Assembly: GCA_902500775.1 (NCBI GenBank)
Contig: CABVRZ010000030.1
Span: 1-56,080, forward strand
Reading direction: 5' to 3'
Source of the DNA: an uncultured Nitrospira sp.
GTDB lineage: Bacteria > Nitrospirota > Nitrospiria > Nitrospirales > Nitrospiraceae
DNA: 56,080 nt
Part shown: positions 16,266-25,215 of the stretch, one piece after another
Layout: every line of letters starts with the position of its first letter
How positions within the stretch are numbered: the stretch's first letter is position 1
Translations under genes and position numbers: made by a program
Notes under the pieces: model-generated
The model's input: the letters and a program-made list of their open reading frames with translations, nothing else
The model's database searches: none
Told to the model about the DNA's origin: nothing

Positions 16266-16469
16266 ATGGAATATCCCATCGTTCTGGAAACAGATCCCGA
16301 AGCCGGCGGGTACGTCGTGTCTTGCCCAACCTTAAAAGAATGCGTCTCCCAGGGCGATACCAAGGAAGAAGCCTTGGACAATATCAAGGACGCCATCAAG
16401 ACATATCTCGAAAGCATCGAGGAACTTAAACGACTCAAGAAGCTGAGGACCGTCGAAGTCAGCGTATGA
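16266..16469 (+). CDS. hicB: HicB-family antitoxin
   Basis: 67 residues from ATG at 16266 (MEYPIVLETDPEAGGYVVSC). It has the partial RNase-H-like HicB fold: YVVSCPTLKECVSQGDTKEEALDNIKDAI, with the normal GD.xEEAL.N motif. HicB neutralises the HicA mRNA interferase. The frame stays open far upstream, but only this start gives a normal HicB N-terminus. Its stop overlaps the hicA start (GTATGA). It lies on the plus strand, opposite to the surrounding cas genes, and looks like an inserted cassette. It has no clear C-terminal DNA-binding domain, so it is a short HicB form. Confidence 0.88.
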   Translation: MEYPIVLETDPEAGGYVVSCPTLKECVSQGDTKEEALDNIKDAIKTYLESIEELKRLKKLRTVEVSV

Positions 16470-16678
16470 CCAAGCTGCCTCAGCTCTCTCATGAACGCGT
16501 CGTGAGAGCCCTCAAACGCACCGGCTTCTAGGTCCTTCGCGAGGGGAAACACATCTCGATGACCGACGACAAACATCTCGCCATTAATCCCCGCCATCAC
16601 ACGATCAAACCGGGTACACTCAAACAAATTCTGGACGCCGCTGAAATTTCCCCTGAACACTTCAATGAGCTGCTCTAA
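16466..16678 (+). pseudogene. hicA: hicA toxin gene interrupted by an in-frame amber codon
   Basis: The 71-codon frame starts MTKLPQLSHERVVRALKRTGF, then TAG at 16529-16531, then continues in the same frame VLREGKHISMTDDK to LKPGTL-type KPGTLKQILDAAEISPEHFNELL and a TAA. In HicA the residue after GF is usually Tyr, so the TAG replaces a Tyr codon. The catalytic-type His (EGKH) and the rest of the double-stranded RNA-binding-like fold are preserved downstream. The toxin is therefore inactive unless the amber is read through. Apart from this codon the gene shows little decay, suggesting a recent event. HicB is intact next to it. Confidence 0.85.
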
Positions 16679-16819
16679 AGCACCTATCTCTTACGCCTTC
16701 CCCTCACGCCTCACGCCCCTTCCACCGCCACAAACTGCCCGAGGCCGAAGTGGCAGAAGTAGCCAATTCGCGCGTATAACGCGTATAAAATGAGGTCCAG
16801 CATCGCTCTCTTCTATTAA

Positions 16820-17731
16820 TCATGATGACACCGTAGCAGGACTGAAGTTTCCGAACCCCTGGCTCGTACGCCGGATTTCTGAGGTGCAAACAGCAAAGAC
16901 GCCTCGCATCGCTCGATCTTGCGAAGCGCCCGTCCATATCATCTGAAGCGCTGATCGAGCAGTCTTAAGCGAGATGGGCACGGACCAGAGTGGCCATGTC
17001 AGCGCCATGTCATCACCGCCCCCACTGACCGCTGTGGTGATAATGCGTGCACCACAGGGAAAGCTTGGGAAAAGTGGGAGCCCTCGAAAGGCAAGCCATT
17101 CTAACGGAGCATCAACACTTGTGCCGTCGTCATTGGGGTTATTGGCCATCAGCGCCCAATTCCGTTCTGCCGCTGGATCCCAACGAAGATTGAGCCCGGG
17201 ACGTGCTGTGCGACCATCAAAGAGAGAACGTTTCACCCACTCGTGACTTACTAATGCTCGTATAGCTTCGACCGTGCCGAGAAACTGCTGATTCGCCGCA
17301 GTGAAGTGAAAAGCAGTTGGTTTGGTATTCTTGTTCTTTGTCTTGTCGACGGCAACGTTTGTTCCGAAGGCCGCAGCATAGGCGACAGCTTCAGCTTCTC
17401 CTGTACACCAACGCTCAACGCACGAGGATAGGAAGTCCCTGAAGACGAGTGGAGGAGCCTTAAGGTCGGCGACAATTTTCACGCCCTTCTTCTCCTGTTT
17501 TTTATACTCCAAGTGCCATGCCTGCTTCTCCTTCGCAAGGGCTGCATTATCAGAGACCAGAGAAGCGAGATCGCCATCGAATCCTTCTACGAATGGATGA
17601 AAGGATCCGTCTGACAAAAACCCTAGCCGGGCTAAATTGCTCTTGCCTTCGAGTAAACGCAGCAATCCCAACGCAGCCAGAAAGCCGAGGGGATTCGTTC
17701 CGTTCAGCCCGCCAAGAACAATTCGGTTCAC
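16820..17731 (-). CDS. Type I-G CRISPR protein of the GSU0052 (Cas3-extension / Cas8g-like) family
   Basis: 303 residues. The start resembles other type I-G small proteins (VLGGLNGTNPLGFLAALGLLRLLE), and the gene is directly coupled to cas3 by an ATGA overlap at 17728-17731. In Geobacter and relatives a gene of this size sits next to cas3 (GSU0052) and is thought to supply the large-subunit role of the effector complex. I see no nuclease motif. Further residues include FHFTAANQQFLGTVEAIR and PGLNLRWDPAAERNWALM, which are conserved-looking but of unknown function. The family name is given from position and N-terminal pattern, so the exact Cas designation (csb3, cas8u2 or Cas3 extension) is uncertain. 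Confidence 0.7.
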   Translation of the reverse strand: MNRIVLGGLNGTNPLGFLAALGLLRLLEGKSNLARLGFLSDGSFHPFVEGFDGDLASLVSDNAALAKEKQAWHLEYKKQEKKGVKIVADLKAPPLVFRDFLSSCVERWCTGEAEAVAYAAAFGTNVAVDKTKNKNTKPTAFHFTAANQQFLGTVEAIRALVSHEWVKRSLFDGRTARPGLNLRWDPAAERNWALMANNPNDDGTSVDAPLEWLAFRGLPLFPSFPCGARIITTAVSGGGDDMALTWPLWSVPISLKTARSALQMIWTGASQDRAMRGVFAVCTSEIRRTSQGFGNFSPATVSS

Positions 17732-20634
17732 AGCGCACCTCCAGACGATTGTTCAAACTCGCTTGCGCGATGATCAGCGAGGCGAAGGATCGCTTCAAGC
17801 CAACACAGTTCCTGCCATCCATATTTCTCGACAAGCCGCCAAAAGCGATCAGCCAGAGGCGCGTCTAGTCGATGAAGTTCATGCTTTGATGATGTCGGTC
17901 CAAAACGGATGGTGCCAAAGTTTTCACTCATGTGCTCTGGAAGTACGACTTCAACTGCGTTGTCCTCAAAGACAACTGGAGCAAACGGCCGACAGTAGCC
18001 ATGATGGCTCGCCACCAAATGAAGCACCAGGTCAATGTCGTGAGCTTTGGCCTTGACGACATCGAGATGCTGTTCAATCATCGCCACCGATTGCACCTCA
18101 TGCCGCGCACCCTTCGGATACTTGCTTTTCCGTCGAGCAAGCTGGTGGGCAGCCTTGGCTCCCGGTGGCATTCCGGATTTAGCCCAAGGCGTCTCGTCTT
18201 TAAAGAACTCGATCTCGCTGCCACCACGAAGGAGAATCTGGAAGCGGCGATCCGCCTTACCCACGTCATGGAGCCAACCAGCGAGTGCAACATCCTCGGC
18301 GAGTGGCAGAGGAATCCCTGCGGCCTTCGCATAGTCGCGCGCAAAACCTTCAACGTCGGCACTGTGTTCTGAGAGAGTGACCGGACACCCAGCATGAAAT
18401 GAATCATCGTCGTCAGTTGTCAATTCCACGCCATCTTCAATGGTGTCCTCAGGTTGCAAGAAGGCGCGAAGCGTTCCGGTCTCGATGCGTTTGCCTTGTA
18501 TGACGCCCCAGGGTGCGTTGGCATCGACGACAATAGAACCCTTACTCCTGGCCAGGGATGTCAGCCACAGCTTGCGCCAGCTTGTCGGCTCGGCCTGCTC
18601 CGCGAGAATTCCCAACGCATTGCGGGTTTCCTGCAGATCGTCGACCGGCAGCGCGAGGCCCCACTGGGTCAGCACATTCGCCTGCAATCGAAGCACGGGC
18701 TGGCCACGTCCGAACAGTGCCGCTTGCTCGGCAAGGTCCGGAACAGTCGCCGTCGAGCCAGGCTCGAAGCATCCATCGCGGATACCACCGCGAGTGGCTG
18801 GCACTACAATGGTGTCGCCAGGACAGAGCGCTTCTGCCAAGATTATCTCGCTGTCATCGCCATTCCACCGCAGCGCCAATTTACTGAGCTGAAGCTCGCT
18901 GTCTTCTAAAATTGCGCCTTCAACGTCGGAGATATCGCCCACCACGTCATCTCCCCTCAGCCAGCGACGCACAGCCACGAACGGCAGCGACATCGCTTCG
19001 AGACTCGACGGGCGAACGGCAGCGGCGATCAGTGTTGGTAGATCTTTCACGAGATCTCCTTCCTTGGCCTCGAAAGCCGCATTCAGGTCGTCCTCGGACA
19101 GGTCCGTACGCCACACGACTTGCACATCAGCCGGGCCTGACTTTGGGCCATGCAACCACAGACTGACATCGGGAACGACGACCGGCACCGGCGACGTTTG
19201 CATCCACAGGTCGAGATACGCAGGCAAGAGCACCGGCGCGTGCTCCTTGGGAGCCACAAGGGTTTTCAGCTCATCGTCAACCGGCAAAGAGAGAGCGAGA
19301 ACGCCGAAATCAACTCTTTTTGTCTTCTTGTTGAGTCTTTTCTTAAGCCATGCCGACGTCTTAGAGATGGCTTCACCATATACCGGATCGTCCTTTACGT
19401 TCTTATCACGCACGATGACGCCTTCAGCGTTCTTGTAGAGGCCGAGGCGATCAACGCGACCGAAACGCTGACGAAGCGCATCAAGGCTAGCAGCCTCGGC
19501 CACGAGGGCATCGAAGTCGAAATCCGCACCGGCCTCGATACATTGCGTGCCGACCACGATCAAGTTCTTCTCGACGCTCGCACGATCCCGCCCGGTCATG
19601 ATACGGGGTCGCAAGGACCGTAGTGCTGCGTCACGGTCAAGCGGTCGCATTCGGCCTGTCAACAGCACGACATCAACCTGGTCACCGAAGGCTTTACGGA
19701 GCTGGTGCATGATGGCCGAAGCGCTCGCCACGCGGTTGACCACGACAGCGATCACCTTGTGCGCCTTAACTAGTTCGCGCGCCTCGTCGACACATTTCTG
19801 TTCCAGTGCCGTTCGATCCTCGACTTCAAGTAGACGAACACGCTTCTGCGCGTGCAGCCGTTGACCCAACGGGGAGTCTAACTCCTTGTCGCCTTCATTC
19901 AACTGAAAGGGCACGACTGAAGTACTGCCGGGCGTCGCCGACAAAAACGTATGGTGAAAGCGCGACGATACTGGCGACGTCGTTGCAAACTTGCCTCGCA
20001 AATGGCTGAGTGCGTCAAGAGTCTCGGCAAAGGGTTGAGAGAGATGAACTTCGTCAAGCAAAAGCAACACATCATTACCAAGCAGTCCGGCATGAACGGG
20101 CTTCATCCCCCTACTGACGCCATAGCCTTGGATGAGGAGACGGGAGCCCAGTTGATCGACCGTCGAAGCGAGGATGAGAGGCTGATCCGGCGTTCGCGCC
20201 CAGCCGTCGTCCTTCGGCATCCCGCCCCGCAGCGTGAACACACCGAGCGGCTCCTCGCCCTTTCGGCTCAACGATCTCAGGCGGCCCGCTACTTCGCGAA
20301 TGATAGGTTGTGCTTCTTTATCGACAAGGGCACGCAGCAACTTTCGTCCTCGTTCAGCAACCTGATCGACAACAATACGGCGGTCAACCACCATCGCGAT
20401 CCGTCGCGGGCACCAGCGGGTGGTCAGCCCCTCTTGGGCGTCGAGCGCAAGTGCGAAGAGAGCGATGTCGATGCAGGTCGTCTTGCCAACACCGGTCGGG
20501 AGATCGAGCACACGGGGCCATGCTTGATCTTTGACAATCTTCTCCAACAGGCGGGTCTGCCAGCCAAAGGCATGCTTCTCGGCACCATGCACGGCGACAT
20601 GAAAGGCATCGAAGTCGTTGACTGACAGGCTCAT
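17728..20634 (-). CDS. cas3: Cas3 helicase-nuclease with C-terminal HD domain (type I-G)
   Basis: 968 residues. The superfamily 2 helicase has Walker A LPTGVGKTT near the N-terminus, the DEVH box (LLLLDEVHLSQ), and motif VI-like DALRQRFGRVDRLG. The HD nuclease is at the C-terminal end rather than the usual N-terminus: SEHSADVEGFARDYAKA, then GWLHDVGKADRRFQ and later HLVASHHGYCRPF. A C-terminal HD is a hallmark of I-G/I-U Cas3. It unwinds and degrades target DNA after Cascade binding. The ATG overlaps the csb2 stop (20631-20634) and the stop overlaps the next gene, so the three are translationally coupled. Confidence 0.95.
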   Translation of the reverse strand: MSLSVNDFDAFHVAVHGAEKHAFGWQTRLLEKIVKDQAWPRVLDLPTGVGKTTCIDIALFALALDAQEGLTTRWCPRRIAMVVDRRIVVDQVAERGRKLLRALVDKEAQPIIREVAGRLRSLSRKGEEPLGVFTLRGGMPKDDGWARTPDQPLILASTVDQLGSRLLIQGYGVSRGMKPVHAGLLGNDVLLLLDEVHLSQPFAETLDALSHLRGKFATTSPVSSRFHHTFLSATPGSTSVVPFQLNEGDKELDSPLGQRLHAQKRVRLLEVEDRTALEQKCVDEARELVKAHKVIAVVVNRVASASAIMHQLRKAFGDQVDVVLLTGRMRPLDRDAALRSLRPRIMTGRDRASVEKNLIVVGTQCIEAGADFDFDALVAEAASLDALRQRFGRVDRLGLYKNAEGVIVRDKNVKDDPVYGEAISKTSAWLKKRLNKKTKRVDFGVLALSLPVDDELKTLVAPKEHAPVLLPAYLDLWMQTSPVPVVVPDVSLWLHGPKSGPADVQVVWRTDLSEDDLNAAFEAKEGDLVKDLPTLIAAAVRPSSLEAMSLPFVAVRRWLRGDDVVGDISDVEGAILEDSELQLSKLALRWNGDDSEIILAEALCPGDTIVVPATRGGIRDGCFEPGSTATVPDLAEQAALFGRGQPVLRLQANVLTQWGLALPVDDLQETRNALGILAEQAEPTSWRKLWLTSLARSKGSIVVDANAPWGVIQGKRIETGTLRAFLQPEDTIEDGVELTTDDDDSFHAGCPVTLSEHSADVEGFARDYAKAAGIPLPLAEDVALAGWLHDVGKADRRFQILLRGGSEIEFFKDETPWAKSGMPPGAKAAHQLARRKSKYPKGARHEVQSVAMIEQHLDVVKAKAHDIDLVLHLVASHHGYCRPFAPVVFEDNAVEVVLPEHMSENFGTIRFGPTSSKHELHRLDAPLADRFWRLVEKYGWQELCWLEAILRLADHRASEFEQSSGGAL

Positions 20635-22304
20635 CTTGGTCCCTCCTCAGGAGTAGGCATGCAGAGACCAAGACCGAAGTAGCGTCCCGCTCCGAGTAGA
20701 ACTGGCCCATGTACGGGCTCGGCAAAACAAATGTCGGCGTGAACCAGCACTCGGTTTGCACGACCAGGTATGCCAGGCCAAGGCGAGAACGAAAGTGCGG
20801 GCTGAGCGCCAGCCAACAACGGTACAGGCGATATCTCAACGGAGATGGGTTGCGGCAGACCGATGCGTTCGCACGCAATCGCAATAGACCGTTGTGCCTC
20901 AATCGAAGCCTTGTGGCCAGTTCCTTGCTGATTGCTGCGCAGATTCCCTGGATTCCTATCGAGGGCAATAGGAGTGGCGGTGATGAAGCGCCTTGCGGGG
21001 CGGCACCATGTCCCTGGGCGGATCGAAACTTTCGAGGCTAATTCGACACGCCGAAAACGAACCGGCGGCAGAGTCCCTGAGGCAAGTTCCATGGTGCCGT
21101 CGGGAGCGACGGCACGATCTCCTTCCCACGCTGCGACCATCCGAAGCAGAGATTCTCGCTCGGAGTTAGCAAGCCCACGGGGTAGCACGATGGCGCACCC
21201 TTGTACCGATGCATCTGCATGCTCATGCCCAACAAACGGTAGCGAGATGAAGGCCACGTGTGGTTGGTCAGCGGGACTACCGTCATCCCGGTGGCCCGAA
21301 AGCGACGCGGGAAGAGTTTTCGCCCCGTGCTTTTCAATAAGCGCCTTCCGTAGGGATCGAGAAATATCCGCCCCGCGAGAGGAAAGTAGTCGTGCACCAC
21401 CAACTCGTTCGAGGAGAATCCACTCGCTTGAAAAGACACCCTGAACCGAGACCGGCTCATCTCCCTCTATCCGAGGGTGCCCGTAGCGCTGCGGCCGCGC
21501 AGACAAAACTCGACTCTCGACGCCCTGATGTCGATTGAACTCCTTCTCTAGGCGCGCAAGCTGTCCTGGCCCGACAGTCCGCAACACCACGCCGCCGTCA
21601 GAGTCGGGAACAAGCGTCGGCGTGACTGAGCGCTCGACGATCACACAGCGCACTAAGGACGAGGAGTGTCCCAGACGCGTGACACGCGCGCACAGATGAT
21701 CCAAGGCCGTTCGTAGCATGTCTGGGATTTTTTCACTCCAGATGAACGCGAATTGCGAATGAGTGGGAAACACGACTGGGAAGGTGCGCACCTGTCGCGT
21801 GCGACGGTCCGGCAAAAGCGCCATCGCCGTTGCCAGTGCCATCTTTGAGGGGGCCTCGTCGATGACTTGCTGTTGTTCGAGAAGAACGGCAAGCTTCCTT
21901 TCTTCCTTCCTGACGGTCTCATTCGCCTTCTTCAGTTCCTCGTTGGCCTCTGGTGTCTGCGACGTAGCGCTGAGACGGACGACTTTCCCCCGTGCTTCAC
22001 GTAGCGGTCGCTCGACATCGCCGACCAAGGAGATATCATTCACCGGCACAAAAACATCAAGCACCCGACGTCGCCCTACCTCTTCAGTCACCTCAAGATC
22101 GACATCGAGAGAGGGCGGCGGCTGTTGTTCCAACCAAAGCAATGCTTCACGCTCGATGGCATCGACTGGCTCATTGTCGTGCAAAGCGGAAACGAGCGCC
22201 GCGAAAAACCGCGCGGGATGTGGAGGCCATTCGGCACGGCTTCGATTATTGTATGCAGTGGCTACATATCGACCACTGAGCAGCTCAACTTCGATGATCA
22301 GCAT
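20631..22304 (-). CDS. csb2: Csb2, Cas5/Cas6-type subunit of the type I-G complex (GSU0054 family)
   Basis: 557 residues. The N-terminus MLIIEVELLSGRYVATAYNNRSRAEWPPHPARFFAALVSA is characteristic: the motif WPPHPARFFAALV identifies the GSU0054 family. In these loci the protein supplies both Cas5 and crRNA-processing Cas6 functions. The central region has a helical segment rich in charged residues, and the C-terminal part ends with CFAEPVHGPVLLGAGRYFGLGL, a glycine-rich loop of RAMP proteins (GRYFGLG). The start chosen is the ATG at 22304, which overlaps the csb1 stop (TGATG) and has GAGGAGGAG directly upstream; a GTG three bases earlier is too close to it. Confidence 0.92.
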   Translation of the reverse strand: MLIIEVELLSGRYVATAYNNRSRAEWPPHPARFFAALVSALHDNEPVDAIEREALLWLEQQPPPSLDVDLEVTEEVGRRRVLDVFVPVNDISLVGDVERPLREARGKVVRLSATSQTPEANEELKKANETVRKEERKLAVLLEQQQVIDEAPSKMALATAMALLPDRRTRQVRTFPVVFPTHSQFAFIWSEKIPDMLRTALDHLCARVTRLGHSSSLVRCVIVERSVTPTLVPDSDGGVVLRTVGPGQLARLEKEFNRHQGVESRVLSARPQRYGHPRIEGDEPVSVQGVFSSEWILLERVGGARLLSSRGADISRSLRKALIEKHGAKTLPASLSGHRDDGSPADQPHVAFISLPFVGHEHADASVQGCAIVLPRGLANSERESLLRMVAAWEGDRAVAPDGTMELASGTLPPVRFRRVELASKVSIRPGTWCRPARRFITATPIALDRNPGNLRSNQQGTGHKASIEAQRSIAIACERIGLPQPISVEISPVPLLAGAQPALSFSPWPGIPGRANRVLVHADICFAEPVHGPVLLGAGRYFGLGLCMPTPEEGPR

Positions 22305-23539
22305 CACTCCTCCTCGACTTCGCCTCCAGTTGCGGTAAGTTCACGACTTCTTTGTACAAGGCCCGCCAGTTTTGGCGAAGGGGTAAGCGTGACAAGCGGC
22401 TCTCCTGGTTTATTTGAGAAACGCAAGTCTTTGGGCAAGACAGCGACGGCGGCATTGAAGAGTGCGATGGCCTCTTCGAGGTCGAGGGTCAGACTCTTCG
22501 TCGTTCCGTCTCGCTGGACAACCTGGAGCGTCAAGGCTTTGCCCTCCTTCGGAACGAGTAGACATCGCGATCGGAGGTCGTGCCCTCGGCTCTCGGCAGC
22601 GAGAACCGCCAATACTCCCAATGCAGCCAATACCGTGCGGGCTTCAATATTTCCATTGCCGAAGCTAAGCTTTCGCAGAGCAGCCAACGAGAGGACAACT
22701 GTGTGCAATGCGTAGTCGATCGTGACACCACCCGCAAGCGTGTCGATTGTCGGTGGAATATTACTGTGGTTAACCTCGGAAACCCTTCCATCTCCAAGTT
22801 TCACAGGGTTACCATTCTCTTGCCTGGCTAATTCAGGGTTATGAGTCCAGCGTTCGTTTGGATCGGCTGCCACGAAGACTTCTGCAGCCTTAGTTATGAT
22901 TCCTGCCGGATCGACACGACTCGACGTTTTTACACCGAAGGTAGCACCTACACCCATTATTTCGGATGTGAGTGTACGAGCGAACTTGGAACCGAGCCCG
23001 CCTCTTGGCCCTGTGCTATCCCAGAGACCGAACACCAGCCCAGTTGGGCATACCTTAAACAGCGGGGCAGCATTCTTCGGCGTCGCATCGGTAAAGGATC
23101 TGCCGATATCCGACAGCCGGAAAAGCGTGTTATTGAGCAAGCTGTCCCTCAACAGGGCATCCGCCACCCGATGCGGTGCCGTCAACGAAGTCACTACACC
23201 AACGTCCTGTGCAGCGGCAGAGAAGTCCACTGAGATGACAGGCAGCGCGATTTTTTTATTCTCCCAGAGTATCTGCAAAGCCTCCTCCATCCGATTGGCC
23301 TGGCTCTGTACCGAGTCGAGTAGGACACATTCGACTTCATGTCCACCAATACGTCGTTTTTCAGAGGCATAGCGAGTGGTTGCACGGCGTTCGTCTACAG
23401 AGTGCGTAGGCGGGAACACTTTGTCCCCTGGCCCACCTGCAGGCTCAAGGGTGGCCGTACCGCGTATGGCCACTGCGTCGCCTTCTACGAGTTGTCTCAA
23501 AGAATCGAGGGTGAGAGGCTTCGAGATCAAGTCAGCCAT
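22304..23539 (-). CDS. csb1: Csb1, Cas7 backbone subunit of the type I-G complex (GSU0053 family)
   Basis: 411 residues, first gene of the effector operon. It matches the GSU0053 pattern: FPPTHSVDERRATTRYASEKR, then VECVLLDSVQSQANRMEEAL, VFGLWDSTGPRGGLGSKFAR, and NHSNIPPTIDTLAGGVTIDYAL. Csb1 is the Cas7-type protein that coats the crRNA. AAGGAGT lies six bases before the ATG. The order csb1-csb2-cas3-GSU0052-(hicBA)-cas4/cas1-cas2-array is the usual I-G order with a toxin-antitoxin cassette added. Regulation probably acts in the 194 bases upstream. Confidence 0.94.
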   Translation of the reverse strand: MADLISKPLTLDSLRQLVEGDAVAIRGTATLEPAGGPGDKVFPPTHSVDERRATTRYASEKRRIGGHEVECVLLDSVQSQANRMEEALQILWENKKIALPVISVDFSAAAQDVGVVTSLTAPHRVADALLRDSLLNNTLFRLSDIGRSFTDATPKNAAPLFKVCPTGLVFGLWDSTGPRGGLGSKFARTLTSEIMGVGATFGVKTSSRVDPAGIITKAAEVFVAADPNERWTHNPELARQENGNPVKLGDGRVSEVNHSNIPPTIDTLAGGVTIDYALHTVVLSLAALRKLSFGNGNIEARTVLAALGVLAVLAAESRGHDLRSRCLLVPKEGKALTLQVVQRDGTTKSLTLDLEEAIALFNAAVAVLPKDLRFSNKPGEPLVTLTPSPKLAGLVQRSRELTATGGEVEEE

Positions 23540-23733
23540 TGATTTACTCCTTCTGATGAGAGATTGGGTTAAGACAATCGTCCTTCGTTTTGATGATGGT
23601 CGTTACTTCAACCAACTACGGCCAGCTCTGCTCACAGGCAAACCGGACCTGATACGGATACGGTTCCTTCTCCGTCGTCCGCTTGAGCCATTCGGCAAAT
23701 CCCTGCTCCTGATTCATCTGATCCTCTCATTTT

Positions 23734-24099
23734 TCACTTTCGCCTGCTCCGACTCCCATTTCCGCCCTCCAACGGCTCGAACGGTACAGTGGGATTGTAT
23801 TTGTTTACCGGGTTCAGCGGATTATCCGGATGGTACTGATTCACCGGGTTGAACGGGTTGTTTGGATTGTACTGATTGAACGGGTTCGCTGGATTGCCGG
23901 GATCGTACCGATTTACGGGATTGAAGGCGCTGTCTGGGTCGTACTTGTTGACCGGATTGAGCGGATTGTCCAGCTGGTATGTGCTCACCGGGTTGAAGAT
24001 GTTGTAGCTCCGCTCATACCTCGGATCAAAACCCATGTCGGCGGAGCTCGTTGTACTCCACGACAGGAGTATTATGATTAGCAGCATCCCGTGTCTCAT
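23734..24099 (-). CDS. Small secreted protein with 12-residue NPxNPVN repeats
   Basis: 121 residues from the ATG at 24099 (MRHGMLLIIILLSWSTTSSA), which has GAGGAGGT five bases upstream. A longer frame begins further up without a signal. The first 20 residues are a signal peptide. After residue 30 the protein consists of about eight copies of a 12-residue unit, Y-(D/N/H)-P-x-x-P-x-N-P-(V/F)-N-(K/R/Q), ending in an Arg/Lys-rich tail. No catalytic residues are visible. It lies between the cas operon and the WYL regulator, 194 bases from csb1. Repeats of this kind occur in hypothetical exported proteins; I do not know a function. A structural or cell-surface role is possible. Confidence 0.8.
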   Translation of the reverse strand: MRHGMLLIIILLSWSTTSSADMGFDPRYERSYNIFNPVSTYQLDNPLNPVNKYDPDSAFNPVNRYDPGNPANPFNQYNPNNPFNPVNQYHPDNPLNPVNKYNPTVPFEPLEGGNGSRSRRK

Positions 24100-24261
24100 C
24101 GATACCTCCTCACGGCTATGTTCATCACGGCATAAGATACCTGATGACTGTGACATCGGAGGTCAAATCAAAACGATGTTTACCGAGACTGTTTCCCACG
24201 TTCTAACCGACTTGGAAGCATTTTCCGCATGTCGCCATTGAATTAGGCGAGACATCCGAGG

Positions 24262-25215
24262 TCACGAGGACATCACAATCGTGGCCGCCTCCTGCTTAAC
24301 TGTCATGCGCAACGACTCCGGTCGCACGACCCGGACGCCGCTTCCAAAACTGAGAATCCAGCCGACGAGTTCGCGGCTGTCGGCGACAGTGATGGTCATC
24401 CGCAGCCTCCCACCTGGTAGTCGCTTGAGTTGCTGGCTCGGATGCCAGATACGGTCTTTGGCCCAGGCCGCCGTCGGCTTGTCAAACTCCACTTCGACAT
24501 CGATGCGCGGCCCACGCATGACGGTGAGCGAGTCTTCCACGAACGCGTCGAAATCGAAGTGCAACGGGATCTGATACGGCAGGTCGGTGGGGGTAACAGA
24601 CTTGATCCGCTCGACGGCGAACATGCGCGGCTCCGTGCGACTATGGCAGTAGCCGATGAGGTAGAGGCCCCCGGAGGCATACCAGAGCCGGTAAGGATCG
24701 ACCTCCCGCCGGGTGAGGCGCCCGCGAGAGGAGGAGTCGTACCGCATCTGGATCCGTTTTTTCTCGACAATGGCTTGAGTGACTCGCTCGACGACCTCAC
24801 GGTACCGTTTGTATCGCTTATGCGGACCGAGACCAATGGAGAAGGTGCCTTCGAGCTGATGAACCAAGTTGAGGCCATCTGGCGGAAGCGCGGCGGACGC
24901 CTTGCCAAGAGCCGAGACTAGAGATGCGTATAGGGCCGTCCCTTCGAGCGGCGCGATCAACCGACGGCTCACTGTCAACGCCATGAGTTCCGTGGGGGAC
25001 AGCCGCAATGCTGGAGCATTTATGATGCCATCCAGTAGTTTCCATCGGGTGTGCCCATCGATCCGTTCCGTCAGCAAGGGATAGCCGGCCGACTCAATTG
25101 CATCCAGGTCACGACGTAACGTTCGTGGATGCCGAGTGGCCATAGGGTCAAGCCCCTCTGAAAGTTGCTCTAGTGTCAGTCCATGTCGTGAGGATTCCAA
25201 CCTCTTGAGTACCAT
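24262..25215 (-). CDS. WYL-domain transcriptional regulator, native start probably cut off by an amber codon
   Basis: 317 residues from ATG 25215. The N-terminal winged helix (LKRLESSRHGLTLEQLSEGL, then RHPRTLRRDLDAIESAG) is followed by a WYL domain (about 150-230; VDPYRLWYASGGLYLIGYCH) and a WCX-type C-terminal part. WYL regulators commonly control CRISPR and other defence loci and sense nucleic-acid ligands. The frame continues upstream to an ATG at 25248 (MPRNDQAVR, then TAG at 25219-25221, then LM). Homologues normally begin with this peptide, with Gln where the TAG stands. The ATG at 25248 has AGAGG seven bases upstream, and ATG 25215 has no ribosome binding site. So expression needs readthrough or re-initiation, or the gene is a fresh pseudogene. 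Confidence 0.85.
   Translation of the reverse strand: MVLKRLESSRHGLTLEQLSEGLDPMATRHPRTLRRDLDAIESAGYPLLTERIDGHTRWKLLDGIINAPALRLSPTELMALTVSRRLIAPLEGTALYASLVSALGKASAALPPDGLNLVHQLEGTFSIGLGPHKRYKRYREVVERVTQAIVEKKRIQMRYDSSSRGRLTRREVDPYRLWYASGGLYLIGYCHSRTEPRMFAVERIKSVTPTDLPYQIPLHFDFDAFVEDSLTVMRGPRIDVEVEFDKPTAAWAKDRIWHPSQQLKRLPGGRLRMTITVADSRELVGWILSFGSGVRVVRPESLRMTVKQEAATIVMSS

Noticed and set aside
16529-16531. Selenocysteine or pyrrolysine reading of the hicA TAG
   Set aside because: The codon is TAG, so selenocysteine is excluded; nothing suggests pyrrolysine genes in this kind of organism, and the residue replaced is an ordinary Tyr.
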